Made by a program: the position numbers and the translations under genes. This document shows, piece after piece, positions 42,649 through 51,011 of a stretch of DNA of 64,000 bases. Numbering within the stretch: position 1 is the first letter of the stretch; each line of letters begins with the position of its first letter. The notes under the pieces were generated by a model. The model was given only the letters and a program-made list of their open reading frames with translations, was not told where the DNA came from and ran no database searches. Source of the DNA: Caldivirga sp. (GTDB lineage: Archaea > Thermoproteota > Thermoprotei > Thermoproteales > Thermocladiaceae); assembly GCF_023256255.1 (NCBI RefSeq), contig NZ_JAGDXD010000004.1, positions 1 to 64,000 of the forward strand, in the 5' to 3' direction.

Positions 42649-42882
42649 ATGAGTAGAGCTACTAGGAGTAGGACTAGGAGGAGGCCATTATCAGGATTTA
42701 AAGCATGTAGAAAGTGCAAGTTGATAGTTCCCGATGAGGTTAATCAATGCCCCAACTGTGGTAGCATTGAATTCAGTGAAGAGTGGAGGGGATTAATAAT
42801 TGTCCTTAACCCTGAGGAATCATGCATAGCCAAGGAGTTAAACATAAGTAAACCAGGCATGTACGCTGTTGAAGTATCGTAA
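42649..42882 (+). CDS. spt4: Transcription elongation factor Spt4 (RpoE'')
   Basis: The 77-residue protein has a zinc ribbon with CRKCKLI near residue 20 and CPNCGS near 34. The Spt4 core EEWRGLIIVLNPEESCIAKELNISKPGMYAVEV follows. Spt4 binds the NGN domain of Spt5 and raises RNA polymerase processivity. The N-terminus carries an extra arginine-rich stretch (ATRSRTRRRP), a common archaeal extension. A TATA-like TGTTTATTAACCC near 42618-42630 sits about 25 nt upstream of the ATG. Confidence 0.93.
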   Translation: MSRATRSRTRRRPLSGFKACRKCKLIVPDEVNQCPNCGSIEFSEEWRGLIIVLNPEESCIAKELNISKPGMYAVEVS

Positions 42883-43156
42883 GCTTCATTAACGATATTC
42901 CCATCAACACCTAGGCTACTTAATTTATACTCAGCTTAAATGCTATGTGGAGGTTAATAACTATGTACTCTATTGTTACCTTCATGTGAAACACTATTAT
43001 TATTAAAGATCAGTGTGTAAATATATAAAAATTTAATTGTATATTGCTTATTACGTATCGATTAATTTTCATTAACTTAAGCTCACGATAATATTACATT
43101 TATCTATCAATTATATAATCAACAATATTTATAAGTGCAATTAACAAACACTACTA

Positions 43157-45040
43157 ATGAGCGCCTCAGGCTACAGCTTAAGCAATTTACGTGGCATTAT
43201 GAACGATGAATCGTATAATCGATTAACGGCGATAAAAAACGATAGGCTTCATTCCTTCTTAGCTTGGGTTATTGAAGTATGCGAACCAGCATCAGTATTT
43301 GTGTCTACTGGTAGTCCTGAGGATAATGAGTACATTAGGAGGAAAGCCATTGAGAGTGGTGAGGAAATCCCCCTAAGGCTAAGGGGGCATACTGTACACT
43401 TCGATAGTCCACTTGACCAAGCAAGGGCTAGGGATGATACAGCAATACTGCTGCCTAATAATCAGAGGCTTCCCTTCATAAGAACTAAGGATAGGGATGA
43501 GGGTATTAAGGAAATGATAACACTACTTAAGGGTGTAATGAAGGGTAGGGAGATGCTTGTGGGTTTTTACTCACTTGGCCCTAAGGCATCACCCTTTAGC
43601 GTACTTGCTGTCCAAGTAACCGACTCCTACTATGTCATGCATAGTGAGAATATTCTATATAGGCAAGCTTACGATGAATTCATTAGGCAGGGGAAAGAGG
43701 CACGCTTCCTAAAGTTCATTCACTCCCAAGGCGAGTTAAATGAGATTAAGCAGAGCAGGAACATTAAACAGAGGAGAATATTCATTGATTTAACCGATGA
43801 GACAGTTTACAGCGTTAATACCCAGTATGGTGGTAATAGTATTGGCTTAAAGAAGCTTGCGCTTAGGTTAACAATAAAGAGAGCAATGGAGGAGGGATGG
43901 TTAAGTGAGCACATGTTCCTAATAGGTGTGAATGGGCCAGGAGGTAGAGTTACCTACTTTACAGGTGCATTCCCCTCAATGTCGGGTAAGACCTCAACAG
44001 CAATGTTGGGGAGATTGGTTGGAGATGACTTGGCGTACTTAAGGATCATTAATGGGGAAGTCAAGGCAGTTAATCCAGAAGCTGGAGTATTCGGCATAAT
44101 AGAGGGTATTAATCCGATAGATGACCCATTAATATATGATGTATTGAGTAAGCCAGGGGAAGTAATATTCTCCAACGTTTTAATGCTTGAAAACGGCGAC
44201 GTCTACTGGAATGGTAAGGGGGAACCTGAACCCAGTAGTGGAATTAACTACACTGGTAAGTGGTGGAAGGGTAAGGTTGATGAGAAGGGTAACCCAATAC
44301 CACCATCCCACCCAAACGCGAGATTCACTGTTTCACTGAAGGCCTTCAGTAACCTAGACCCAGTTTACGATGACCCAAGTGGCGTACCTGTTAAGGGCAT
44401 AATATTCGGTGGTAGGGATTCAGACACCATGGTACCACTTCTAGAATCCTTTAACTGGGAACACGGCGTCATAACCATAGCCGCATCCCTTGAATCCGAG
44501 AGAACCGCTGCGGTTATTGGTAAGGCTGGGGAAAGGGAATTTAACCCCATGGCTAACTTAGACTTCCTTTCAGTTGACCTAGGCGTATACATAAGTAATT
44601 ACCTTAAGTTTGGTAAAGAAGCCTTGAATCCACCTAAGATATTTAGTGTTAATTACTTCCTTAGAGATGAAAATGGCGAGTTCATGAATAGTAAAGAGGA
44701 TAAGAAAGTATGGTTAGCCTGGATGGAGAGAAGGGTAAATGATGAATTAGACGCGGTTGAGACACCCATAGGCTTAATACCAAGGTATAGCGACTTAAAG
44801 GCATTATTTGAGGAAGTTTTAGGTAAGGAATATCGGTTTGAGGATTACGAAAAGCAATTCACTGTAAGAGCCGGTAAACTTATTGAGAAGATTGATAGAA
44901 TAACTAAAATATACTCAGAAATACCAACAACACCTAAGGTACTGTTCAATATACTAAATGAACAGAAACAGAGACTACTGGAGATTGAAGGTAAGTACGG
45001 TTACGTGATTCCACCAAGCGTCTTCGATAAGAATCAGTAA
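43157..45040 (+). CDS. pckG: Phosphoenolpyruvate carboxykinase (GTP)
   Basis: The 627-residue protein matches GTP-dependent PEPCK throughout: FVSTGSPEDNEYIRRKA near 48-64, HSQGELNEIKQ near 193, LIGVNGPGGRVTYFTGAFPSMSGKTSTAM near 254-282 (P-loop PSMSGKT; many bacterial and animal enzymes have PSACGKT), KPEAGVFGI-type nucleotide region, and VPVKGIIFGGRDSDT near 411. It interconverts oxaloacetate plus GTP and PEP plus GDP plus CO2 in gluconeogenesis. A/T-rich ATTTATAAGTGC sits about 25 nt upstream. Confidence 0.95.
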   Translation: MSASGYSLSNLRGIMNDESYNRLTAIKNDRLHSFLAWVIEVCEPASVFVSTGSPEDNEYIRRKAIESGEEIPLRLRGHTVHFDSPLDQARARDDTAILLPNNQRLPFIRTKDRDEGIKEMITLLKGVMKGREMLVGFYSLGPKASPFSVLAVQVTDSYYVMHSENILYRQAYDEFIRQGKEARFLKFIHSQGELNEIKQSRNIKQRRIFIDLTDETVYSVNTQYGGNSIGLKKLALRLTIKRAMEEGWLSEHMFLIGVNGPGGRVTYFTGAFPSMSGKTSTAMLGRLVGDDLAYLRIINGEVKAVNPEAGVFGIIEGINPIDDPLIYDVLSKPGEVIFSNVLMLENGDVYWNGKGEPEPSSGINYTGKWWKGKVDEKGNPIPPSHPNARFTVSLKAFSNLDPVYDDPSGVPVKGIIFGGRDSDTMVPLLESFNWEHGVITIAASLESERTAAVIGKAGEREFNPMANLDFLSVDLGVYISNYLKFGKEALNPPKIFSVNYFLRDENGEFMNSKEDKKVWLAWMERRVNDELDAVETPIGLIPRYSDLKALFEEVLGKEYRFEDYEKQFTVRAGKLIEKIDRITKIYSEIPTTPKVLFNILNEQKQRLLEIEGKYGYVIPPSVFDKNQ

Positions 45041-45096
45041 GATTGTGTTTTAATTTCATTAAAAATCAGCTAACCTAAACCTTAATATTAAGGGTT

Positions 45097-45294
45097 TCAA
45101 GAATATTTATGAACCTTATATAACCTTCCCAGTAATATTAAACCACTTTGAGTAATACAATAACCACATGCACTATTCCTAACTAACCCTAGGTCTTCAA
45201 GGTATGTTAAAATTGGCATAAGCCTATTATAGGCTAAGCTTAACTCAATAGATACCTTAAAGAATGGGGATTACTTAATTAGAATGTCAACCTT
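45097..45294 (-). pseudogene. Winged-helix gene relic with an in-frame stop
   Basis: On the minus strand the frame reads KVDILIK, a TAA (45271-45273), then SPFFKVSIELSLAYNRLMPI, LTYLEDLGLVRN, CGYCITQSGLILL and a TGA (45097-45099). It aligns with the intact wHTH protein at 42317 (VEIIMEIL, LNLAYDRLDQMLQQL, GLVTYDGDSFCITHKGLELL). This is thus a decayed paralogue rather than spacer. No start codon in a sensible place was seen. It fills most of the 350-bp gap between pckG and the HEPN gene. Confidence 0.55.
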
Positions 45295-45391
45295 AGCTAG
45301 TAGACATCAATATGAACGCATTGGGGGAGCGGATTTATTATGATTTTAATGATCATAGTATTTTTAAGTAACCTATTAACGTATACTCATT

Positions 45392-45763
45392 GTGGCTGAA
45401 TACCTTAAGGACAATGCCTTAGATTTCTTAAGGGAGGCGGAGGATGACTTAAAGAATGGCAAGTATAATTTAGCGATATTTCACTTGGAGCAGGCACTTC
45501 AATTGGCATTGAAGTATAAGTTATTTCAGTTAACTGGAAGCTTTCAGAAAACCCATGATATAGTAGCCTTACTAGATCAGGTAATTGAATTAACTAATAA
45601 TGAGAATTTAAGGAATACTAGAATTAATGAGGCTGTAGCGTTGAGCCTGTTAAGGCAAGCCTACATAGCATCCAGATACCTACCTTATAAGTATGATGAG
45701 GCCACGGTAAGAAAAGTTTACCTCCTAGTTAAGGTGATTTTAAGTGAACTTGGTATTGCGTGA
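45392..45763 (+). CDS. HEPN-domain protein (toxin-type partner)
   Basis: The 123-residue, all-helical protein matches the HEPN family: AEYLKDNALDFLREAEDDLKNGKYNLAIFHLEQALQLALKY near 2-42, THDIVALLDQVIELT near 52, and a C-terminal EAVALSLLRQAYIASRYLPYKYDEATV segment near 77-103. The R-x4-6-H ribonuclease motif is not clearly complete (RQAYIASRY), so catalytic activity is uncertain. The downstream nucleotidyltransferase overlaps it by 20 bp. HEPN/MNT pairs are a widespread archaeal toxin-antitoxin type. The start is GTG 45392. Confidence 0.88.
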   Translation: MAEYLKDNALDFLREAEDDLKNGKYNLAIFHLEQALQLALKYKLFQLTGSFQKTHDIVALLDQVIELTNNENLRNTRINEAVALSLLRQAYIASRYLPYKYDEATVRKVYLLVKVILSELGIA

Positions 45764-46094
45764 ACACTGGTTAAGGAGACTTGAGGTTTTAAGGAACGCT
45801 AAAGCCTACGTTAAAAGAATTAAGGAAATCTGCGTGAATGAAATAGACCCAGAATGTAGGGTCATTTTATTTGGATCAGTAGCTAAGGGTACCTATAGGA
45901 TTGATAGTGACGTTGATGTACTTGTTATAACAAGCAGAGCTACGGATGCATGGAGTAGGGCTAAAATAGCCAACATGATACATGAGAAACTTGGGGTTTA
46001 CGATCCCCTAGAGCTTCATGTAATTACAATGAGCGAGTTCGAGAATTGGTATAAAAGATTCATGGACGTTTACGAAGAAGTGAACTTTCCTTAA
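45744..46094 (+). CDS. MNT-type nucleotidyltransferase (antitoxin-type partner)
   Basis: The 116-residue protein carries the minimal nucleotidyltransferase motif GSVAKGTYRIDSDVDVLVI near 48-66 (GS-x9-DxD) in a short alpha/beta fold. Such MNT proteins neutralise HEPN partners, in some cases by AMPylating them. It overlaps the HEPN gene by 20 bp. The frame begins at GTG 45744, but a TTG a few codons later could be the real start. Length is standard for the family. Confidence 0.88.
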   Translation: MNLVLREHWLRRLEVLRNAKAYVKRIKEICVNEIDPECRVILFGSVAKGTYRIDSDVDVLVITSRATDAWSRAKIANMIHEKLGVYDPLELHVITMSEFENWYKRFMDVYEEVNFP

Positions 46095-46372
46095 TGAGTT
46101 TACTTTGTCGCAAAAGTTTTAAGAAATCTCACGCCCATTCTAGGGCAGAATTCTTTTTCGTGTTAATAGAAGTCTTTTTATATTCATTTATTATTAACTA
46201 ATTTTGTGGGGAGGCTGCTGAGGCCTGGGTGGTAGGTGTAGGATTTCTTATATTCTTGGGCAATTAAGCTACTTAACAAACCATGCTACGGCAATTGCTT
46301 ATTACTTAATTTTGCCAGTCTATAGACTTTACTCTGTAGAAAAATTTATTAATTGGCCTGTTGAGTGGGGTT

Positions 46373-46537
46373 GTGCCTCTGGTGGTTAGGGGGAGGGTTG
46401 AGGTTAGGAGCTCGAGGGGTGGTAGGTATAGGTGGTTGGGTATTTACCTAGGTAATGTGCCTGAGTTGGAGAAGTACCGTGGCAGGGGCGTGTGCATAGT
46501 CATCTACACACCAGAGGAGTGTAGGATAGGTGATTAA
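46373..46537 (+). CDS. Small protein encoded directly upstream of tnpB
   Basis: A 54-residue, basic, beta-rich protein (RGRVEVRSSRGGRYRWLGIY, LGNVPELEKYRGRGVCIVIY, TPEECRIGD). Its start is GTG 46373 with AAATTTATTAATT near 46343-46355 about 25 nt upstream, so it is probably the first gene of the element transcript. It overlaps the tnpB frame by 8 bp. A decayed homologue lies at 35749 beside another TnpB remnant, so the association is recurrent. The fold is unassigned; a small swapped-hairpin (AbrB-like) DNA-binding domain would fit the size and strand pattern but is not shown. Confidence 0.6.
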   Translation: MPLVVRGRVEVRSSRGGRYRWLGIYLGNVPELEKYRGRGVCIVIYTPEECRIGD

Positions 46538-47765
46538 CGTGTTGGTTAGGACTGTTAAGCTTAGGGTTAGGGTTAACCATGAAGTGTACTTCGCACTTAA
46601 GGAGGTTGAGGGGGAGTATAGGGGGATACTGGAGGATGCGTTGGAGTACGGATTGAGAAGTGGGGTTAACTCGTTCGTGATGCTCAAGGCCGGTATTTAT
46701 GGGGCTGAGAGGGAGAAGCATGGGGGCTTACCGTCACATTACATATATACTGCATGTGAGGATGCTTCGATGAGGCTAAAAAGCTTCCTCAAGCTGAGGA
46801 GGCTCGGTAGGGCTTACACTGATAGGCCCGAGTTAAGGAGTGTGACGGTACACCTCGACGATCACCTGTGGAGGTTTGGGCTTGACGCCATACGTGTAGC
46901 CACTAAACGTGGTTGGGTGGGGCTTGAGCCACAGTACCATAAGCTCTTCTGGATGTACCTCAACGGTGGTTGGGGGTTGGCTAGTGAGGCTAGGTTTAAA
47001 CTGTTGGAGGGGAACTTTGTTGAGTTCTTCATAGTTTTTAAGAAGGATGAGCCTAAACCTTATGAACCAAAGGGTTTCATCCCAGTTGATCTCAATGAGA
47101 ATTCAGTCTCTGTATTACTTGATGAAGAACCTATCCTTTTAGAGACCAACACCAAGAAAATTACTCTAGGCTATGAGTATAGGAGGTGGAGAATTGAGAA
47201 AGGGAGGTCCACTAAGGATAGGGATGTAAGGAGGAAGTTAAAGAAGCTGAGGGAGAGGGATAAAAAAGCTGATGCTAGGAGGAAATTGGCTAAGTTAATC
47301 GTTATGGAGGCTTATGAGAGTAGGAGCGCCATAGTCCTTGAGAACCTGCCTAAGAGGGCTCCGGAGCACATGGTTAAGGGTGTGAAGGATAAGCAGCTTA
47401 GGTTGAGGATCTACCACTCAGCCTTCTCCTCAATGAAGAATGCCATCATCGAGAAGGCTAGGGAATACGGAGTACCAGTAATGCTCGTAAACCCATCCCA
47501 CACCTCCACAACCTGCCCAATCCACGGGGCTAGAATCAACTACCGGCCCAATGGGAGCAATGCTCCAAGGGTCGGCAAATGCCCCGTGGGTGGTGAACTT
47601 TGGCATAGGGACGTGGCCGCACTATACAACCTACTGAGGAAGGCCGGAGATGGGAGGCCCATGCCGTTGGCCTCGACCGGGCCCCATGACCCACACGTGA
47701 TCAATATGAGCGTGTGGCCGAGGGCCAAGTCCCTACACTCAATCATGAGTGAAATGAAAGTGTAG
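46530..47765 (+). mobile_element. tnpB: TnpB-family nuclease of an IS200/IS605-type element (no TnpA)
   Basis: The 411-residue protein has the RuvC-like triad expected for TnpB: Asp187 (FIPVDLNENSVSVLL), Glu271 (AIVLENLPKR) and Asp361 (LWHRDVAALYNLL). A basic linker (RRKLKKLRERDKKADARRKLAKLI) lies near 234-257. The zinc-ribbon region is divergent: CPIHG near 329 and CPVGG near 351, where canonical TnpB has CxxC twice. No tnpA is nearby, so mobility would need a TnpA elsewhere. TnpB proteins are RNA-guided nucleases, with a guide RNA usually coming from the 3' end of the gene. The start is GTG 46530 or GTG 46539. Confidence 0.85.
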
Positions 47766-47768
47766 GGA
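47730..47768 (+). repeat. Inverted repeat at the 3' end of tnpB
   Basis: TCCCTACACT (47730-47739) and AGTGTAGGGA (47759-47768) are perfect 10-bp complements, with a nested ACTCA-ATCA-TGAGT in the loop. The structure contains the tnpB stop codon. It could be the element's right-end hairpin or the 3' part of a TnpB guide RNA. Confidence 0.6.
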
Positions 47769-47829
47769 CAAACGGTAGGATTTAGCTGAAGTTTAATAAT
47801 AGTGGGATTTTTATCTTTATCTTCTATAT

Positions 47830-48048
47830 GTGAAAATTGAATGGAAGACTTATGAAACTTTTGCTCTATTAGGATTTAGAAGTTGGTGCACGGCGACTCT
47901 AGCAGAGAACGTGTTGCTTAATGATGTCGGCGAAATAGAAATACCCTCGAGATCCTCCGTGCACCTGGCGACCCCAAACCAAGTATTGCTCTTATTGGCG
48001 ATACACTTGAGTACTAACACCGTCTTACTCGCGTTAATAACAGAGTAA
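47830..48048 (+). CDS. Doubtful open frame downstream of tnpB
   Basis: A 72-residue frame from GTG 47830 (start KIEWKTYETFALLGFRSWCTATLAE) with a hydrophobic end (VLLLLAIHLSTNTVLLALITE). It uses CGA and CGG arginine or glycine-type contexts that are rare in neighbouring genes, and I recognise no family. A TATA-like run (TTTTTATCTTTATC) lies about 20 nt upstream. It may be a relic within the element flank or a chance frame. Confidence 0.2.
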   Translation: MKIEWKTYETFALLGFRSWCTATLAENVLLNDVGEIEIPSRSSVHLATPNQVLLLLAIHLSTNTVLLALITE

Positions 48049-48104
48049 TTGGCCTTAACCCTTACAAACCTCTCAAAGTAGGAAAAGGAAAACGCAACAA
48101 CTGG

Positions 48105-48190
48105 CGCCGGGGCCGGGATTTGAACCCGGGCCCCCTTGCGGGGATGGGCTTAGCAGGCCCACGCCTTAAACCAGGCTCGGCCACCCCGGC
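48105..48190 (-). tRNA. tRNA-Ser(GCT)
   Basis: A complete intron-less class II tRNA on the minus strand. The acceptor stem is GCCGGGG/CCCCGGC, the anticodon stem TGGGC/GCCCA with loop C-T-GCT-A-A (anticodon 48152-48154). It has a long variable arm TCCCCGCAAGGGGG and T-arm CCGGG-TTCAAAT-CCCGG. Discriminator G is followed by an encoded CCA (complement of 48102-48104). Confidence 0.96.
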
Positions 48191-48467
48191 TATCATTTAG
48201 CCCTTAATAGGCTCCTTAAAAGGTTTCCCTCTTGAGACTTAATACCTACATTACAGAGACAACAGTAAGGAACCTTATTGATTGCCATAAATGCGTTTAT
48301 GCCTTTGTACTCTTTCCGTCACTAGGAATGATGTAATGAAAACAATCACCCTCAGGTAATGGTATTACTCATTACTCCACTATTCATTGTACCCTCATGG
48401 GTACCTAACTTGTTAGGTTAAGTATGGGAATAAAATGCTTATATACGTCTGGCTAAACATTTACTGT

Positions 48468-49136
48468 ATGTCGACTGGAGAAGAGGGACCTAGCCTTATT
48501 AGTGAGGATGAGATTAAGAGCGAAATTACGCGTGTAATGAAGGCGCTGTACGAGAGGGGGTTAGTGTCTGCACTTGGGGGTAATGTTAGTGCAAGGGTGC
48601 CGGGAGCTAATGAGTTTTGGATAACACCGAGTGGTGTCTTTAAAGGTGCTGTTAATGTTGATGACTTAGTCAAGGTTGACTTAGATGGTAATGTGGTTGA
48701 GGGTGTGCTTAGGCCGTCAACTGAGACTCCCTTCCATGCGGCCATATATAAGGTTAGGCCTGATGTGAATGCCGTTATTCACGCGCATAACCCAGTTACG
48801 TTAGGGTTGGCATTAGCTGGTGTTAACCTGAAGCCTATATCAGTTGAGGCTATTATGACATTGAGGAAGGTTGAGGTTGTTCCCTTTGCCTTTCCTGGAA
48901 CAGACCAGTTAGCTAAACTGGTTTCTGAGGCTGCACTTAAGGGTGCGCGTGCAATAATATTGATGAACCATGGTGTAGTGGGTATGGGGGCTAATTTACT
49001 TGAAGCTGAGGCAGTAGTAGAGACCCTTGAGGAGGTTGCAATGGCGCAATTCGTAGCGATGGCGTTGGGTAAGGAACCACCGGTTATACCTGAAAAGGAT
49101 GTTGAACTCTACATGAAGTTGTACTTCCAGGGTTAG
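48468..49136 (+). CDS. Class II aldolase, probable L-rhamnulose/L-fuculose-1-phosphate aldolase
   Basis: The 222-residue protein is a class II (zinc) aldolase/adducin-fold enzyme: ERGLVSALGGNVSARV near 28-43, FWITPSGVFKG near 49, the zinc ligands in VIHAHNP near 106 and LMNHGVVGMG near 170, and a catalytic glutamate in STETPFHAA near 86. It would split L-rhamnulose 1-phosphate to DHAP and L-lactaldehyde. That substrate is inferred from the kinase and isomerase downstream. I start it at ATG 48468, with GCTTATATAC at 48436-48445 about 27 nt upstream. The longer frame to 48435 is unlikely. It is the first gene of the cluster. Confidence 0.85.
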   Translation: MSTGEEGPSLISEDEIKSEITRVMKALYERGLVSALGGNVSARVPGANEFWITPSGVFKGAVNVDDLVKVDLDGNVVEGVLRPSTETPFHAAIYKVRPDVNAVIHAHNPVTLGLALAGVNLKPISVEAIMTLRKVEVVPFAFPGTDQLAKLVSEAALKGARAIILMNHGVVGMGANLLEAEAVVETLEEVAMAQFVAMALGKEPPVIPEKDVELYMKLYFQG

Positions 49137-49145
49137 GTGAATAAT

Positions 49146-51011
49146 ATGAGTGAGTGGTATGGTTACGTGGGAAAGATACTTGAGGTTGATTTAAGCAGTG
49201 GCAGAACTAAGATTAGGGAATTGAAAGAAGATGAAGCTGACATGTTCATAGGTGGTATTGGCCTTGCTGCTAAGATAATGTTTGATGAAGTTGATCCAAG
49301 GGTTGAACCCTTTAGCCCAGATAACGTCCTAGTATTCATGACAGGGCCATTAACTGGTACAATGGTTCAATGCAGTGGCCGTTACGTGGTGGCTGCTAAG
49401 TCGCCATTAACCATGGCTTGGGGTGAAGCCCATGCATCAGGCTTTTGGGGTGTTGAACTTAAGAAAGCCGGCTTCGACGGTATAATAATTAAGGGTAAGT
49501 CAAGTAACCCAGTTTACTTATACATACATGATGGGGAGGTTGAAATCCGTGATGCATCTAAGTACTGGGGCTTAACAACTGTTGAAACAGACCTCGGCTT
49601 AAAGAGTGATTTAGGAGATAAGGCAGTACGTGTGGCTGCAATAGGCCCAGCTGGTGAGAGACTTGTTAGGTACGCCATAATTGCCTCAGACATAACCCCA
49701 GATGGACCTAGGGTGGCGGGTAGGACAGGGATGGGGGCTGTCATGGGTTCAAAGAACCTTAAGGCTATTGTTGTTAAGGGTAATGGGCAGATTAGGATTA
49801 AGGAGCCCGAGAAGCTTAGAAGTAACATTAATAGGCTTCTACCTTACATACTTTCTTACCCAACGACGCAACTCTACTCAATATATGGTACTGCAGGTGA
49901 GGTTGAGGAATTCCATGAGTATGGTGACATGCCTATAAAGAATTTCACAGTGGGTAAGTGGGATGGTATACTTAATATAAGTGGCAGGGCTTTTAGGGAG
50001 AAGGGCATCGTGAAGGCCCATAGGGCATGCTGGGCATGCCCCATACACTGCTGGAAGTACGTTGAGGTAAATAATGTTAAAGGCAGAGGTCCTGAATACG
50101 AGACTATTGCCTCATTAGGCTCAATGCTGATGATAGATGATCCCTACTACATAGCTGAGGCAAATGATCTATGCAATAAGTATGGTATAGACACAATATC
50201 AACCGGAGGTACTATTGCATGGGCTATTGAGAGCTTTGAGAAGGGGTTATTGACTAAGGAGGATACTGGTGGATTAGAGCTTAAGTGGGGTGATAAGGAA
50301 ACTGTACTTAAGCTCATAGAACTTATAGGGAAACGTGAGGGTTTCGGTAAGTTACTTGGGGAGGGGTGCCGTGTAGCTTCAAGGAGTGTAGGTAGGGGTA
50401 CTGAGAAGTACTGCATGCACGTTAAGGGTACTGAAATGCCGATGCATGATCCAAGGGCCTTCAAGGGTATGGGGCTTCAATACGCAACGTCAAACAGGGG
50501 TGCTGACCATCTTCAGGGTTTAACATTCAGGATTGAGCAGGGTGAGAGGATAACGGACTTGAAGATTTACGAGAGGTATGACAGGGTCTCCTACATTGGT
50601 AAAGGACGCGTGGTAGCCACTATGGAGACTTGGCACGAGGTCCTTGAGTCACTGGTAATATGTAAGTTCATAAGTATACCACCATTACACTTAGCTGGAA
50701 TGTACACTTTAGTGACGGGAAGGAAGAAGACACTGCAGGACCTTTTAACTGCCGGTAGGCGTATATTCACGTTGAAGAGAATGTTCAATGTAATAAACGG
50801 TATAAGTAGGAAGGATGATACATTACCTGAAAGGTTCCTGAAGGAGCCATTAAGTGAAGGTGGGGCTAGAGGACAGGTTGTTGAACTTGAACCCATGCTT
50901 AACGAGTACTACAACTACATGGGTTGGGATGAGAATGGTATACCAACTAGGGAGACCCTAAAAGAATTAGGAATATTACCAATAGTGGAGAGATTCATGA
51001 ATAATAAGTGA
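49146..51011 (+). CDS. aor: Aldehyde:ferredoxin oxidoreductase (tungstopterin AOR family)
   Basis: The 621-residue protein matches AOR from start to end: YVGKILEVDLSSGRTKI, FIGGIGLAAKIMFDEVDP, GRTGMGAVMGSKNLKAIVVKG near 192-212, and the [4Fe-4S] ligands CWACPIHC near 295-302. A further cysteine lies in LVICKF near 500, with YATSNRGADHLQG near 455. The enzyme oxidises aldehydes to acids using ferredoxin and a tungsten bis-pterin. Given its neighbours, L-lactaldehyde is the likely substrate. I use ATG 49146, with AGGTGA at 49134-49139 as ribosome-binding site; GTG 49137 is the alternative. It overlaps the kinase gene by 4 bp. Confidence 0.92.
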   Translation: MSEWYGYVGKILEVDLSSGRTKIRELKEDEADMFIGGIGLAAKIMFDEVDPRVEPFSPDNVLVFMTGPLTGTMVQCSGRYVVAAKSPLTMAWGEAHASGFWGVELKKAGFDGIIIKGKSSNPVYLYIHDGEVEIRDASKYWGLTTVETDLGLKSDLGDKAVRVAAIGPAGERLVRYAIIASDITPDGPRVAGRTGMGAVMGSKNLKAIVVKGNGQIRIKEPEKLRSNINRLLPYILSYPTTQLYSIYGTAGEVEEFHEYGDMPIKNFTVGKWDGILNISGRAFREKGIVKAHRACWACPIHCWKYVEVNNVKGRGPEYETIASLGSMLMIDDPYYIAEANDLCNKYGIDTISTGGTIAWAIESFEKGLLTKEDTGGLELKWGDKETVLKLIELIGKREGFGKLLGEGCRVASRSVGRGTEKYCMHVKGTEMPMHDPRAFKGMGLQYATSNRGADHLQGLTFRIEQGERITDLKIYERYDRVSYIGKGRVVATMETWHEVLESLVICKFISIPPLHLAGMYTLVTGRKKTLQDLLTAGRRIFTLKRMFNVINGISRKDDTLPERFLKEPLSEGGARGQVVELEPMLNEYYNYMGWDENGIPTRETLKELGILPIVERFMNNK

